Assembly: GCF_000150955.2 (NCBI RefSeq)
Contig: NC_011684.1
Coordinates: 124,001-188,000, forward strand
DNA: 64,000 nucleotides
Source: Phaeodactylum tricornutum CCAP 1055/1
Lineage: Eukaryota > Bacillariophyta > Bacillariophyceae > Surirellales > Neidiaceae
Reading direction: 5' to 3'
The position numbers and the translations under genes are program-made. Under the pieces are notes generated by a model. The model was not told the origin of the DNA and searched no databases. It saw nothing but the letters and a program-made list of their open reading frames with translations. Shown here piece after piece: positions 31,328 to 41,133 of the stretch. Each line of letters opens with the position of its first letter. Position 1 is the stretch's first letter.

Positions 31328-31921
31328 CTAGGTAGATCCGGACACGGCAGGCGTGGACTTGATCTTTTTCAACGCGTCTTTGAACTGTGATTTGCGATCA
31401 AGATGTTTGCTCAAGCCGTGTCCAAACGACCGGCGTTCCGCTTTGAGCAGTCGTACGTGGTGCTGCGATTCGGTGGACTGCTCATCGCCAAGATCCAACA
31501 TAGGTGGTTGCAAGTACCTTCCGTGCGAATCTGGGTCAAATTTACCGCAAAACTCATTTGAGCGTAACATTCCGAGAAGTCTTTTCAGCTTATCGTTGTC
31601 GACGAGGGACGCCTTAGGGCAATTCTGTTCCGCAAGTCTATGGCGGAAGCGTTCGTGCGGAAATTCGTGAGACTGCAGGGGTGAAAATGCCGTCTGTGGC
31701 TGGCTTGGGCATTCTATCGCCGCAGACAGAGCTGCCGGGACATCGCCCCATGAAGCGTTAACTTGCGACGATTGAAAGCCCTCTGCTCCTTTGGATCGCT
31801 GCATGGTCATCCTGTATTGGAAAGAGAAGTATGGAGCTGTTTTGGATGACGCTGTGCAATTTTTTGGAAAAGGCAGCAAACTCTGCTGACTGTGAACGAA
31901 GCTGTGCCGTGGCAATGTCAT
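31328..31921 (-). CDS. Hypothetical protein
   Basis: A frame of 197 residues from an ATG. The C-terminal half is basic and polar (KLKRLLGMLRSNEFCGKFD, HHVRLLKAERRSFGHGLSKH, FKDALKKIKS), with helix-like spacing. No signal peptide, membrane span or known domain is seen. It stands alone, with the minus-strand hypothetical gene downstream and the Nudix gene divergent upstream. It may be a lineage-specific nuclear protein, but nothing in the sequence fixes a role. Confidence 0.45.
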   Translation of the reverse strand: MTLPRHSFVHSQQSLLPFPKNCTASSKTAPYFSFQYRMTMQRSKGAEGFQSSQVNASWGDVPAALSAAIECPSQPQTAFSPLQSHEFPHERFRHRLAEQNCPKASLVDNDKLKRLLGMLRSNEFCGKFDPDSHGRYLQPPMLDLGDEQSTESQHHVRLLKAERRSFGHGLSKHLDRKSQFKDALKKIKSTPAVSGST

Positions 31922-32725
31922 TTCCCGAAGTTGTGCGTAGATGGCTGTAGAAAGTCGACGATGGAAAGAGCCTACGTAGTTGAGGTTGAACGATAAAGAA
32001 CAGCCCTGACTAATATGATATTGAAGCGAAACCTAATTTGCTTTATTTCTTACCTACATAAGTAGAACCTATTCGTTTAAGAGCTAAATTTGGCGTTGAA
32101 GGTCAATCCTCTGTTGAGAAACAAGGACTTGAGCGCGGAAATCAAGCATGTCCACTCATTGTTCAACCTTTGGGAATGTGTTTTACCCGTTCTGACAACA
32201 CACTGTCGTGGAATTCGAGGGAAGGTCATCTGTGTCAGCACGTTAACTTATATTGAGTATTTATCTGACGTGGGTTTCTCTCATCAACAATCATCATGTA
32301 TGTCTAAAGTTTATATCTATGACATACCTTATCGCTAGAAAAATTAGATATCGTTATATGAGGGTCACGTACCGATAGAAATCGATGATTCCTTCTTCAA
32401 GGTGTTGGCGATGTCAGAGACACGCAAGCCATGCAGTCACGTCACCTGAAAACTGACCGAGATCCGAATCCGAACTCTTTCCAGCGGTAGAGTTGAAGTT
32501 AGCGGCGGACAAAGCCTACGGAAATTTCTAGATTTTTGGGAACCAATTTCGACGCAACGAAGACAGTCATACAAAGAGACAGAGCATGCGGCCAACGCCA
32601 GCCTTGGCAGAAACAAGAACTTCATAGTCAAATCGTTCCCAGCATCCTCTTCACTGTCAGGCATTGCCGACCCTTTCCAAACTTCCTTTCTTGTTGTGGC
32701 GGTCTTAAACTCGGAGCTAGACATT
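31922..32725. other. Divergent intergenic/promoter region
   Basis: 804 bp between the minus-strand hypothetical gene and the Nudix gene. The Nudix frame is open slightly upstream of its ATG (from 32696) but with no earlier ATG. Nothing else is supported. Confidence 0.45.
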
Positions 32726-33841
32726 ATGAAAGCTACGACCATGACCTGTGCTCTTGCTCTGATACATAGGACAAGCAATTGTCTTGCACTCCACAGGTCG
32801 TTGCCTTCCTCGTCGTTTATTACCACAGCGATGGGAAAGCGAACAACATCGGCGAATCTTTGGACGCACTATTTGGCCTTAACCTCTACTTCCGCATCAT
32901 CCGCTACTGTTTACACGGATAAGGAAGCTAAGCTAATGCGAGATATTCTAGAACGTGTGCGGGCAGTGAATTATATGCCAACCGATATTCGGGACAGCCT
33001 GATCGATTTCCGAGTTGACGACTCGACGCTGGGCAAGGTCCGACCACAGGTGGCGGAGATGTTATGCAAGGTCGGTGCGGGGATCTTTGAATTAGCAGAA
33101 AGCGGAGGAAAAGCCTTTTTGACGTTGACATCCAGCGTGGGCAACTCCGTGGACGAACGATCCGCAGCGATCAATCGAGTGATGGAACAACTTCGTGCCG
33201 ACGGTGTTATTCGTGGATGGCGCGGAGAGGTTTATCCCATTGGCGTTTCCTTTTACGAGCCCCACAAATTCGTTATCGAGCGTGCCGCCGTACCATGGCT
33301 GGGGGCTATTGAATACGGCGTCCACGTCAATGGCTTGGTACGAACGCTGTCGGGCGAAACAAAAATGTGGATTGGGCGTCGAGCAGCGGATAAATCCAAG
33401 TACCCTAACATGCTGGACCACATTGTGGCCGGTGGACAACCCGCTGGTTACTCTTTGATGGAGAATGTCATAAAAGAGTGTATGGAGGAAGCAGGAATCC
33501 CAAAAGATGTAGCTTTGGCTGGAGTCCGACCGGCTGGTGCGATTAGCTACGAAACGTACGATCCGAAGAAAGATATCGTAACTCGCGCCGTGCTCTACAA
33601 CTATGATCTGTATCTATCCGAAGACTTTGTACCGCAGCCTGTTGATGGAGAAGTCCAAAACTTTATGCTGTGGTCGGTCGAGCAAGTTCTAGAGGCCATG
33701 TCGATGGACTACGCCGATCCCATCAAGCCGAATTGCTATTCTGTGATTATCGATTGGCTCCTCCGGGAAGGCCATTTGTCACCGGAAGTCCCCGGCTATC
33801 TAGATGTTTTGCGAGAACTACGCAGCGGCGACTGCCGATAG
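32726..33841 (+). CDS. Nudix hydrolase, NUDT20/24- and Tnr3-C-terminus-like
   Basis: 371 residues from the ATG at 32726. An N-terminal helper domain (about residues 50-215) precedes the Nudix fold, as in plant NUDT20/24 and yeast Tnr3 (DUF4743 plus Nudix). The Nudix box is GGQPAGYSLMENVIKECMEE followed by AGIP. The KECMEEAG part supplies the metal-binding Glu residues; the first box Glu is replaced by Tyr, and plant relatives also vary there. The C-terminal block includes AISYETYDPKKDIVTRAVLY and VDGEVQNFMLWSVEQV, both typical. Known relatives hydrolyse oxidised thiamine diphosphate derivatives; that substrate is inferred by family. The first about 40 residues are hydrophobic and Ser-rich with few acids, which could target an organelle. 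A second in-frame ATG (MGKRTTS) follows. Confidence 0.85.
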   Translation: MKATTMTCALALIHRTSNCLALHRSLPSSSFITTAMGKRTTSANLWTHYLALTSTSASSATVYTDKEAKLMRDILERVRAVNYMPTDIRDSLIDFRVDDSTLGKVRPQVAEMLCKVGAGIFELAESGGKAFLTLTSSVGNSVDERSAAINRVMEQLRADGVIRGWRGEVYPIGVSFYEPHKFVIERAAVPWLGAIEYGVHVNGLVRTLSGETKMWIGRRAADKSKYPNMLDHIVAGGQPAGYSLMENVIKECMEEAGIPKDVALAGVRPAGAISYETYDPKKDIVTRAVLYNYDLYLSEDFVPQPVDGEVQNFMLWSVEQVLEAMSMDYADPIKPNCYSVIIDWLLREGHLSPEVPGYLDVLRELRSGDCR

Positions 33842-34464
33842 CGATTGCACGCTTTACCAAGCCGTGTTAATTATTCCTCGTGAACCTACTAGTCTAGACG
33901 CTGCAAATCTATCTATTGTGGAATGTTTTCTTTTTCAGTAGTCGAATTGCAAGGTGAGCTCTCTGCTGTTCTGAGCCAAAAGCTGTTGTTTGGCTTTGCT
34001 TTGCAGTTAATCGCTGATCAAAAGCGACACTTGCTGCGACAGCGGGCATTCACGTAAGCATAAAAGGAGGTCCAAAAATGGCGGCTTCGAATTTGATCAA
34101 GACGCTCCTATGCTACAGCGAGATATTCCACATGTGTTGCCTTCGCTGCGCTGATCCCAACAAAAAGTTGGCAATCTGCCAAGTTTTTGCGTTCTGGCTT
34201 TGACCCTTTATAACGGGTGACTTCGGAATTGTGTTCCGATGGAGCATTTTCGAAGAGATTCGTGAAAATGCTGTCTAGCCGTAGAAGAAAGAGGACTATG
34301 CCACGCTTCCTACCTATCATCTCTTTCCAATAGCAATGTTGATCATCTGAAAACGCCTAATAAATATTATGTTCCAAATCACAGAATTCCCGAGTTGCGA
34401 ATGACACGCCTAGAGGTCATGCCCCATCGACCACTACCAAAAGTCCGTTGTTGCGGATCCACAG
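33842..34464. other. Convergent intergenic region
   Basis: 623 bp between the 3' ends of the Nudix and 14-3-3 genes. A 70-codon frame on the minus strand has no recognisable product, and I call nothing here. Confidence 0.5.
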
Positions 34465-35033
34465 TTACTCCTTATCGTCGGCGGGTTCAGCCCCTTCGTC
34501 GCCGTCGGCTTGATCACTGGTCCACAGCGTCAAGTTGTCGCGCAAGAGCTGCATGATCAGCGTCGAGTCCTTGTAAGATTCTTCGTTGAGTGTATCGAGT
34601 TCGGCAATGGCGTCGTCGAACGCTTGCTTGGCAATCTGGCAGGCCTTGTCGGGAGAGTTGAGGATTTCTAAAGAAAGAAAAAGAAAAACAGCAGAGCATT
34701 AGTCACAACGTCACTCAGGAGTGTGCTCACGAGGTCTATCGGTGTGGGTACGTACCGTAATAAAAGACCGAAAAGTTAAGCGCCAGTCCCAAACGGATGG
34801 GGTGGGTGGGGGGAAGATCGGAAGAAGCAATGCCACTAGCGGCCTGGTAGGCATCCAAAGCGGCACCCGCGGATTCCTTGCGGGTATCTCCTACCTGGAA
34901 CTCGGACAAGTAACGATGGTAGTCACCCTTCATCTTGTAGTAAAAGACCTTGGCTTCTTCCGAAGTCGAATTGGGGATGAGCGAGTCCTCGATAATTCCG
35001 AGGATGTCGTTGCAGATCTCGACGAGTTCGGCT

Positions 35034-35064
<31 letters not shown>

Positions 35065-35287
35065 TCATCTTGTCGGGATCGCCCTTCTGTTCGATGGACG
35101 TGACGACACGCCACGAAGCACGTCGAGAGCCAATCACGTTCTTGTAGGCCACCGAAAGCAGGTTGCGCTCTTCAACGGTGAGCTCCTGCGGCTGACGGGC
35201 AACGTCCTTCATGTCCGTTACCATTTCATCGAAGCGCTCCGCCTGTTCGGCAAGCTTGGCCTTGTACACTAGAGAATCACGATCCAT
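34465..35287 (-). CDS. 14-3-3 protein, two exons
   Basis: Exon 1 35287-34756 and exon 2 34667-34465 are separated by an 88-nt intron (GTACGT to TTTAG). The product is 244 residues, the standard 14-3-3 length. Family motifs are [20 protein letters not shown] (signature 1, with the phosphopeptide-binding Lys/Arg), [15 protein letters not shown], and across the splice [20 protein letters not shown], then [20 protein letters not shown] and [12 protein letters not shown] (signature 2). The tail is acidic. 14-3-3 dimers bind phosphoserine/phosphothreonine motifs and regulate kinases, metabolism and localisation in the cytosol and nucleus. The frame is open well upstream of the ATG; that part is low-complexity and taken as 5' leader. 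Confidence 0.96.
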
Positions 35288-36330
35288 GATGATATTGTCG
35301 GTGCTTGGGAATACCAAAAGAAAGTTGGAGCAAGTTGCACTGTAAAAAAGCGAAGCCTCTGGGTTCAAACGCGTTTGTGGCGTGGGATTGCGAGGAGCTC
35401 GGTTGTCTGGCACTGGCAAGTCGTGAGCTGTCTCACGCTCGCCGTTCGCTGTCAACACACCCATCTGCCAGCGACTCCCCCCCCCCGTAAGGGTCACCCG
35501 CTGTGCCGTACGCGATGCGGAAATGACCCGCGGACGCCTGCGCGTCTCCCCTACGCGGAGAATGTCTCCATGACCCGAATTCCAAGGGGTTCCGACAGAC
35601 ACTCCTGTCCAACGAATTTTGACCACGTGACGCGCTGTTTCCGTGTGGTCCGGGGAAACGATCCTGACATTCCCGCCAGCCCCCCGCCGCAGCTGCCACG
35701 AGTCCAAGTAGTACCCGGATATGAAACGGATCTTTGTGGCTCTAGCATACGCTGGCGTTACCAGTTCAAGTCCCGGTTCGTGTCAGTTGGACTACCATCG
35801 TAGAGAGACTCATACGTGTTCAATATGCCCGTCTAGCAATGGATCATGGGAGTCTAACTGTCAATGGTCAAGATGTAATGAAAGGTCCTTTGCCGATCTA
35901 CCCGTCTTTCCAAAAGCAGGGTAGGGTCGAGTAGACAAGTAACGGAGCAACTTACAGTTAAAAGTTATAGTTGGTTGCAACCTGCTGTGGAACATACTAC
36001 ATAGGCGTATATACCAGCATCGCGCACCCTGCCAGTCGCTATCTGCCGATTGCATCTACTAGCTAGAGCAGAACTGCAGTACGATAAGTCGAGGACCCAG
36101 GTATTCATTGGTATCTTTTCCGTATACAAATTCCAAACGTTATTTCCTCTTTGACCGCGGGTTGCAAGTACACGTCTCCCTTTTTGTTTCCGTGCTATAC
36201 TCTACTCTCCCCAATTGGCGATACAAGTTCAACACGTCAGCTTCTACCGTCGATCCTGTCCAACCCCCGCGCACAAATCGTCTCGGATGCGCGTGGTTCC
36301 TCAGCACTCCCATGGGCGTACATACGCATC
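35288..36330. other. Intergenic region upstream of 14-3-3
   Basis: About 1 kb that should hold the 14-3-3 promoter. Long antisense frames are shadows or chance. I see no RNA gene. Confidence 0.45.
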
Positions 36331-36591
36331 TCACATACCATCGTACTGGGATGTGTTGACGGCCACGGCGGTGGGCCGCGCCGCCGGCTTGCGGTTATCG
36401 ACGTCCCAAATTTCGTCCAGGAGGCCGTGCTCTTGACAGTACCGTAGCATATCGGGGGGCAGCATCTGCTGCAGCGTTTCTTCACTGGCTTTATTCCTGG
36501 TAGTGGTAGTTATGGTATTCAGTAGTGCGAGCCACAAAACATTGGAAACGTACAGGGTGAGAATTTCGTTGTCCAAGAGAGAATAATTTCA
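36331..36591 (-). other. In-frame open stretch just after the DP stop; possible alternative 3' exon
   Basis: Directly after the DP stop the same frame reopens and encodes LPPDMLRYCQEHGLLDEIWD, then a Pro/Ala-rich end. No ATG begins it. A GTGTGT lies a few codons before the DP stop, and an in-phase CAG acceptor lies about 130 nt further on, so a spliced form with a longer C-terminus is conceivable. The same stretch is kept in the second DP copy (57015-57254). The evidence is weak. Confidence 0.3.
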
Positions 36592-37434
36592 TCAACTCTT
36601 TGCAAGACACACGCCCAAAAGTCCAACATCATTGCTGGTGTTTGCTACGTACATTCCGAGTTGGTTGAGTATCATGTTGTCGTCGTTGATTTCAAAAGGC
36701 GCGCTGAAATCGAACATGACATCGGTCAGCTCCCGACTCATGTTGCACTGTATGACGGCGGAGGAGTGCGTATTGACGACAATAAAGGGGAGCGGAATTT
36801 TGTGATCGTTAGGATCGTTCGCCAGTCCACGCGCGTGGTTGTGTTGTACGAGATTGCGAAAGCAAACTTGCTGCGTGAGCAAATGCTGGAGGGCTTCCCG
36901 TTTGCGGTGAATTTCTTGCATCCGAAAGTCGCGTTCGCGGGTAAGCATTTCAATGTCCTGATGCGCCGAGCTCGGGAGACCTTTCCAGACAATGGCCTTT
37001 TTGTCCTTGGAAATGATGTCCATCGCCATGAATACGTTGAGGACGTCGTAGATTCGCCGGCGCACATTCTTCTCGTCGAAATTTCCGTGGGGGTTTTCCT
37101 TGAGGAACTCCTTCTTGACCGTGTCCACAAGCTCGTCCGCGACTTCATTGTAACTCGTTGTGCCCTTTTCTTCCACCTTTTTGCAGACCATCTTACTATA
37201 ATAGCGGAGTCCCTTGTAGGGTTTGCTTCCCACGTCCCGGGAAGAGGCGGATGCTTCTCCCGCGAAACGCTTGGAGGACGGGACACTCGAGGTTTCGGGG
37301 GTCGATGGCCTTTCCGCCCCACCAGCCAAGGATCCCGTGGTCTGCACGATGCCTTGAGCCGCAACCTCTGCCGCTGCCGTCTCGACCGGTGGAGGTCTTT
37401 TGCGACTAACGCTACTTGAAGGATCGGTCGACAT
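36592..37434 (-). CDS. DP: DP transcription factor (E2F dimerisation partner), copy 1
   Basis: 280 residues from the ATG at 37434. A Pro/Ser/Ala-rich N-terminus is followed by a winged-helix DNA-binding domain (about residues 72-155). It reads GLRYYSKMVCKKVEEKGTTS, EVADELVDTVKKEF, EKNVRRRIYDVLNVFMAMDI and ISKDKKAIVWKGLP. The RRRIYDVLNV block is the DNA-contacting signature shared by E2F and DP. A leucine-rich dimerisation helix (ERDFRMQEIHRKREALQHLL) and the DP marked-box-like end (FDFSAPFEINDDNMILNQLG) follow. DP proteins pair with E2F to control G1/S genes in the nucleus. A second copy lies at 57255-58097; the two proteins differ at only a few positions, all in the DNA-binding part. Confidence 0.93.
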   Translation of the reverse strand: MSTDPSSSVSRKRPPPVETAAAEVAAQGIVQTTGSLAGGAERPSTPETSSVPSSKRFAGEASASSRDVGSKPYKGLRYYSKMVCKKVEEKGTTSYNEVADELVDTVKKEFLKENPHGNFDEKNVRRRIYDVLNVFMAMDIISKDKKAIVWKGLPSSAHQDIEMLTRERDFRMQEIHRKREALQHLLTQQVCFRNLVQHNHARGLANDPNDHKIPLPFIVVNTHSSAVIQCNMSRELTDVMFDFSAPFEINDDNMILNQLGMYVANTSNDVGLLGVCLAKS

Positions 37435-37682
37435 TCTCTGTCGTGTTTCTCGGAAATACGGAAAGTGTCCGGTAGAGAGAGCGGCCGACTGTAAGGGGTG
37501 GATGTGAGTGACGGATTCAAGGTGCCGAAATGGCTAGGCTCGTATTCTAGGCGCAGCATCCGGGAACGTGGGTTGCCGCTGTGACTACCGGAGCAAGACG
37601 CCTTCCCGCCAAAAATCGAGGAAGACGAGATTACTGGGACTTATCATAAAATGTGCTCTCCCATAAAAGTTGTTGGTACTTA

Positions 37683-38379
37683 CAGTATTGGGCACCATGA
37701 AAGGAATATATAATGCTGTTATATTCATTTCTACGTATCCATTAATCACATTGTTGAAAGGCTTGTTGAGGAATTCCAGGGACCTCCACCCTACGTCTAG
37801 ATACAGGACACCCACTAGTATTTACACTGTAAATCACAAATTTGTTGAGTTTGTGATTCTAGTTCTTGGAGAGCTCAGGGTGACCACACCAATGTATAAC
37901 AAGAGGGCGTGTTCAAAGTGGACCCCCTTATCTGCTTTCGGATGCATACTTTTTTTGCCGTTAGTTTCACCTTCCTGGAAATTTGTCAAACCGACACAAT
38001 GGAAAATGCTTCTGGGGCCTCCAATTGGGACAATTTTGATGCTGTTTCTGGCCCAGTGTCTTCTGGTCCCTGTTTTTAGTGTCTCTGTCAGCTGCGGTGG
38101 GTTTATCATCTACTGGAGCAGCACAATCTTCTTTTGAGTCCGCCAAGGTGGGTTGAGTGATTTTGGCAATTTTGCGTAAAAAACACTTGTGACTGCAATC
38201 CGCAATTAGACCATTTTTTGGAGCTATGATGACTTGTGATCTTCTGGGAGCTGGAAATCCCAAAAAAGAAAGACAATAAACTTTGACTGGATTCCTTTCT
38301 ACTGGTACAGGCAATGTAGTAGGATTGAGCTTAGCGGGAAGGATGTGGGCCTAATTTCCTTTCATGGTGCCAACTACCA
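37683..38379. mobile_element. PIF/Harbinger-like DNA transposon remnant or MITE, 697 bp
   Basis: Inverted ends of about 24 bp match at roughly 20 positions: CAGTATTGGGCACCATGAAA at the left and its counterpart ending at 38379. The inner 16 bp GGCACCATGAAAGGAA is perfect. A TTA trinucleotide flanks each end (37680-37682 and 38380-38382), the usual 3-bp TWA target duplication of PIF/Harbinger elements. The second segmental copy lacks it: near 58390 the flanks join directly, an empty site. The interior has a minus-strand frame (37967-38314) with no recognised domain. No transposase is visible, so the element is non-autonomous. Confidence 0.75.
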
Positions 38380-38735
38380 TTAGAATTAAATTTGATCCTG
38401 TTGCATCTTTAAAAAGCCCCAGACTGTCGCTATTTAACAAGCAAGAATGGCAGGAAACGTGTCAAACATAAATCTTAATTGGTACCAGTTGAGTTTTGGG
38501 GAGATATTTCTGGTATCTATGCCGTTTGGGTTTACTTTTTGTTCCAAGCCAGTCCTGGTCCAATATGCAAGAAATTGGTGTTACCCAAAACGGAAACCAA
38601 GGGAGAAGTACTCCCCACAAGACAATGTAACTACTACTTCCAATCCAGAAGACCGTTTTCAAAAGCGTACCAGTCACTTGCTGGAAAGCTGAAGCAACAG
38701 GACTGGCAAACTCTGTTACATAGTACAACCAATAT

Positions 38736-39394
38736 GATAAAGTATAGCCATGCAATACTGCAATTTGCCACTAAGGTGAGCAATTGTCATAGCTATTGTT
38801 GACATTTGACTAGCATAGTGCCTAGCTCTGAATATTGGCCATGTTTGCCAGCCTTATTACTGTCCCAGTTGTCATCTGTACAATGCTGCGGATAGAGGCA
38901 ATGTTTTTCGGGTCATTACCGGATGTCATTTGCGAAGGCAGTGCAAAGTGACACGTGTGTGCATCTAAGGATGCAGCAATTGTGACACGCAAGACGACAT
39001 GTCTTGCCAACCAAGAAATCATCTATACATAAGCGATTTTCTCTATTATGGTTGTCCCTTGAGATATAAAGAAAATACCTTCTCCACGTCTACAAACTGG
39101 GATTGAATCAAAGCAGATAAGTCTGCACACAATCAAAGGGTCTCATGTTCATCTGCATTCATTTGCAGTCATCTGGATTCTGCGGGATCAATGCATAGAA
39201 GACAGTTCAGAGGCTACGGTCTCCTTGAATACAATTGACCAGAACATTACTATCCCAGTGATGTGACTATCCGTGGAGAGTAGTACTGATTCTACTGAGA
39301 CTCCTAAGGGAGCTCCAAGGGATTTGTTTGCACTCAAAAAGATTACATCCATATTTGTCTCTACTCACAATTCTAAATTCAGTCGAGGTCAAAC
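38736..39394. other. Unassigned DNA inside LTR E, left side
   Basis: About 660 bp between the left piece of LTR E and LTR C, matched on the far side by about 115 bp at 55486-55602. It is probably an old inserted element of unknown type. I see no convincing coding region or terminal repeat. Confidence 0.35.
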
Positions 39395-39719
39395 TGTCAC
39401 GGTACACTACCTTGCGACGTGTCCCTCGGATGTATGCCACTTAGTATGGAAACCGCAAGTGTGAGCCAATCCGATGGGCGCAGCGCTTACGTGTCACGTG
39501 TGGAGTTTGTGTCGGCCTTATTGCGCAAATTCACCGTATTCGCATTACATACGGAAGTCATTCGTATCCGGAGTCATGAATACAGGATACATACAAATGG
39601 CAGTTAGGAAAAGACACAAAACCAGTCTCACAAATCACATGACAAGTAAGGAGCAAGATTCATTACTCACCCTGGGATTCTGTATGGGATTTACATTTAC
39701 AGGTTTTATGCACATGTGG

Positions 39720-40457
39720 TCTCACGGTATATACCCGTCCTGAGTGTCTTTGAGACATTTATCTCAAAACAAGTGTGTCACAAGCAGAAATTAAGTGTAT
39801 ACATGTTTACTGCAAGTTGTGTACATGTCAGTGGAATTGGCCTTATTATATGCATTCCTATGTAATTATGGCATAGTGAGAAGATACATGGGCAAAGATT
39901 TGCAGTATTCCCTACTTACTTTGAGAAGGCTCTTGGTTAGTATGGAGACTTCAGTTGCACCAAAACTCCAAGGAATCAATTGGATTCAACAGAAAGAGTC
40001 ATTTGGATGGAAACACAAGGGAAACAGATGCAAATTGACAAGACCCAATTTTCATACCATGTGTGTTACAAGAGATACTTACAATTCCTTGATAAGTATG
40101 CAAGAACGGATTTTGCATTATATGGATACTATGGTGAGCATGGAAGATTCAGGTTTAGTTGGTGAAGCTGCCAGGACTGCAGTCAAGTTTGGATATGATC
40201 TGACAAAAGGCACTAGTTTGTAGAATCTAATCTTCTATCATTGTTTTTTGAGTTCTTTGATCCGTACTGCCTTTGTTGCATAGGTCCTTGTATCCGCTGC
40301 CTAACCCAAGGGGAGCGTCGCCAGCGAGTAGAGTTTTACAGTCCCTAAGCCCGCTTAGGTGTATTGCAGGTCGTTCGTAATAACGCCCACAAGTCTTACC
40401 AGACTCTGTTTCTAACAGCGTTTTGTCCCACGGTGTACAGTGGTGTATATCGTGACA
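39720..40457 (+). repeat. 5' LTR of element B
   Basis: 738 bp, starting TCTCACGGTATATACCC and ending GTATATCGTGACA. It matches 51518-52255 at about 730 positions. Confidence 0.85.
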
Positions 40458-41133
40458 GATTAACAGTCTTGATTTCTCGTCAAATCACTGCTGCTTGTCG
40501 CACAGAATTTGGTAGACACAACCTTAAGTGAGTCCGTAAGTTCCTTCCAGATTGACTGGTCTGAAATTACGATACACTTCCTTAAGGCATTGTCGGACAA
40601 GGTACACACGGTACCCAGTTCGATAATTAACGCTTGCACGTGTGTTTGTCACTGAAAGTGTCAGAGGTATCTCTTAAATGAGATATTTATCGGTTTTCTG
40701 TGACTCATTCATTGTGAGCCGCGACCCTACTTCCTCGGAGTAACTGGTGTCGAAAACCTCTTGGAGTCTCCAGGGTTTGTCGACAAGTTTCTTCGTGACT
40801 ACGGGTTTCTCCGGCTGGGTGAGGTATTTGATACCAAAAGGCCCAAGGACCTCAACCCTGATTCCGGTTGGGATGGGTATACTCACCGGTTAATAAGAGT
40901 ACGGGGGGCAATCAAACCCTCGATAGTTACTGGTACGCAGCGTTGAGCGCGGCTGTAACACTGCCACGTGACAGAAGTGAGTGTACCATTGCTAGCTTCG
41001 CTCACTGGTGTAGGGTCATTTAACGAAGTCCGCCCTAGTTACGGCGAAGGACCCGAACCCCCTAAGTATTTTCGGATTTCGAGAAAGCGACCCATTCCCT
41101 TCCTAGAGAGTCATTTCTCTCTCTGCGGCCATC

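Larger units (their letters stand above)
36371..38713. repeat. Segmental duplication, copy 1 (left part)
   Basis: This stretch matches 57034-58727 in the same orientation. It covers the DP gene, its upstream region and a short downstream ORF. The DP coding region aligns at a constant offset of 20,663 bp without indels. Copy 1 carries a 697-bp DNA transposon at 37683-38379 and is then broken at 38713 by the transposon island. The match resumes at 56206 and runs to about 56375. The original arrangement was therefore a tandem direct duplication. Confidence 0.88.

Noticed and set aside
35740-35800. tRNA-like B-box (GTTCAAGTCCCG)
   Set aside because: No T-stem pairing, acceptor stem or D-arm could be built around it.
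36661-37419. 252-codon plus-strand frame opposite DP copy 1
   Set aside because: It is an antisense shadow of DP. A similar frame in copy 2 follows from near-identical DNA, not from selection.
38447-38802. Overlapping frames downstream of DP copy 1
   Set aside because: Not called as an intact gene. The copy-2 counterpart reads in one frame, while here the frame is disturbed and then interrupted by the island.
39795-40223. 142-codon frame inside the LTR of element B, present in both LTRs
   Set aside because: LTR duplication explains the conservation. There is no recognised domain, and other frames of similar length overlap it.
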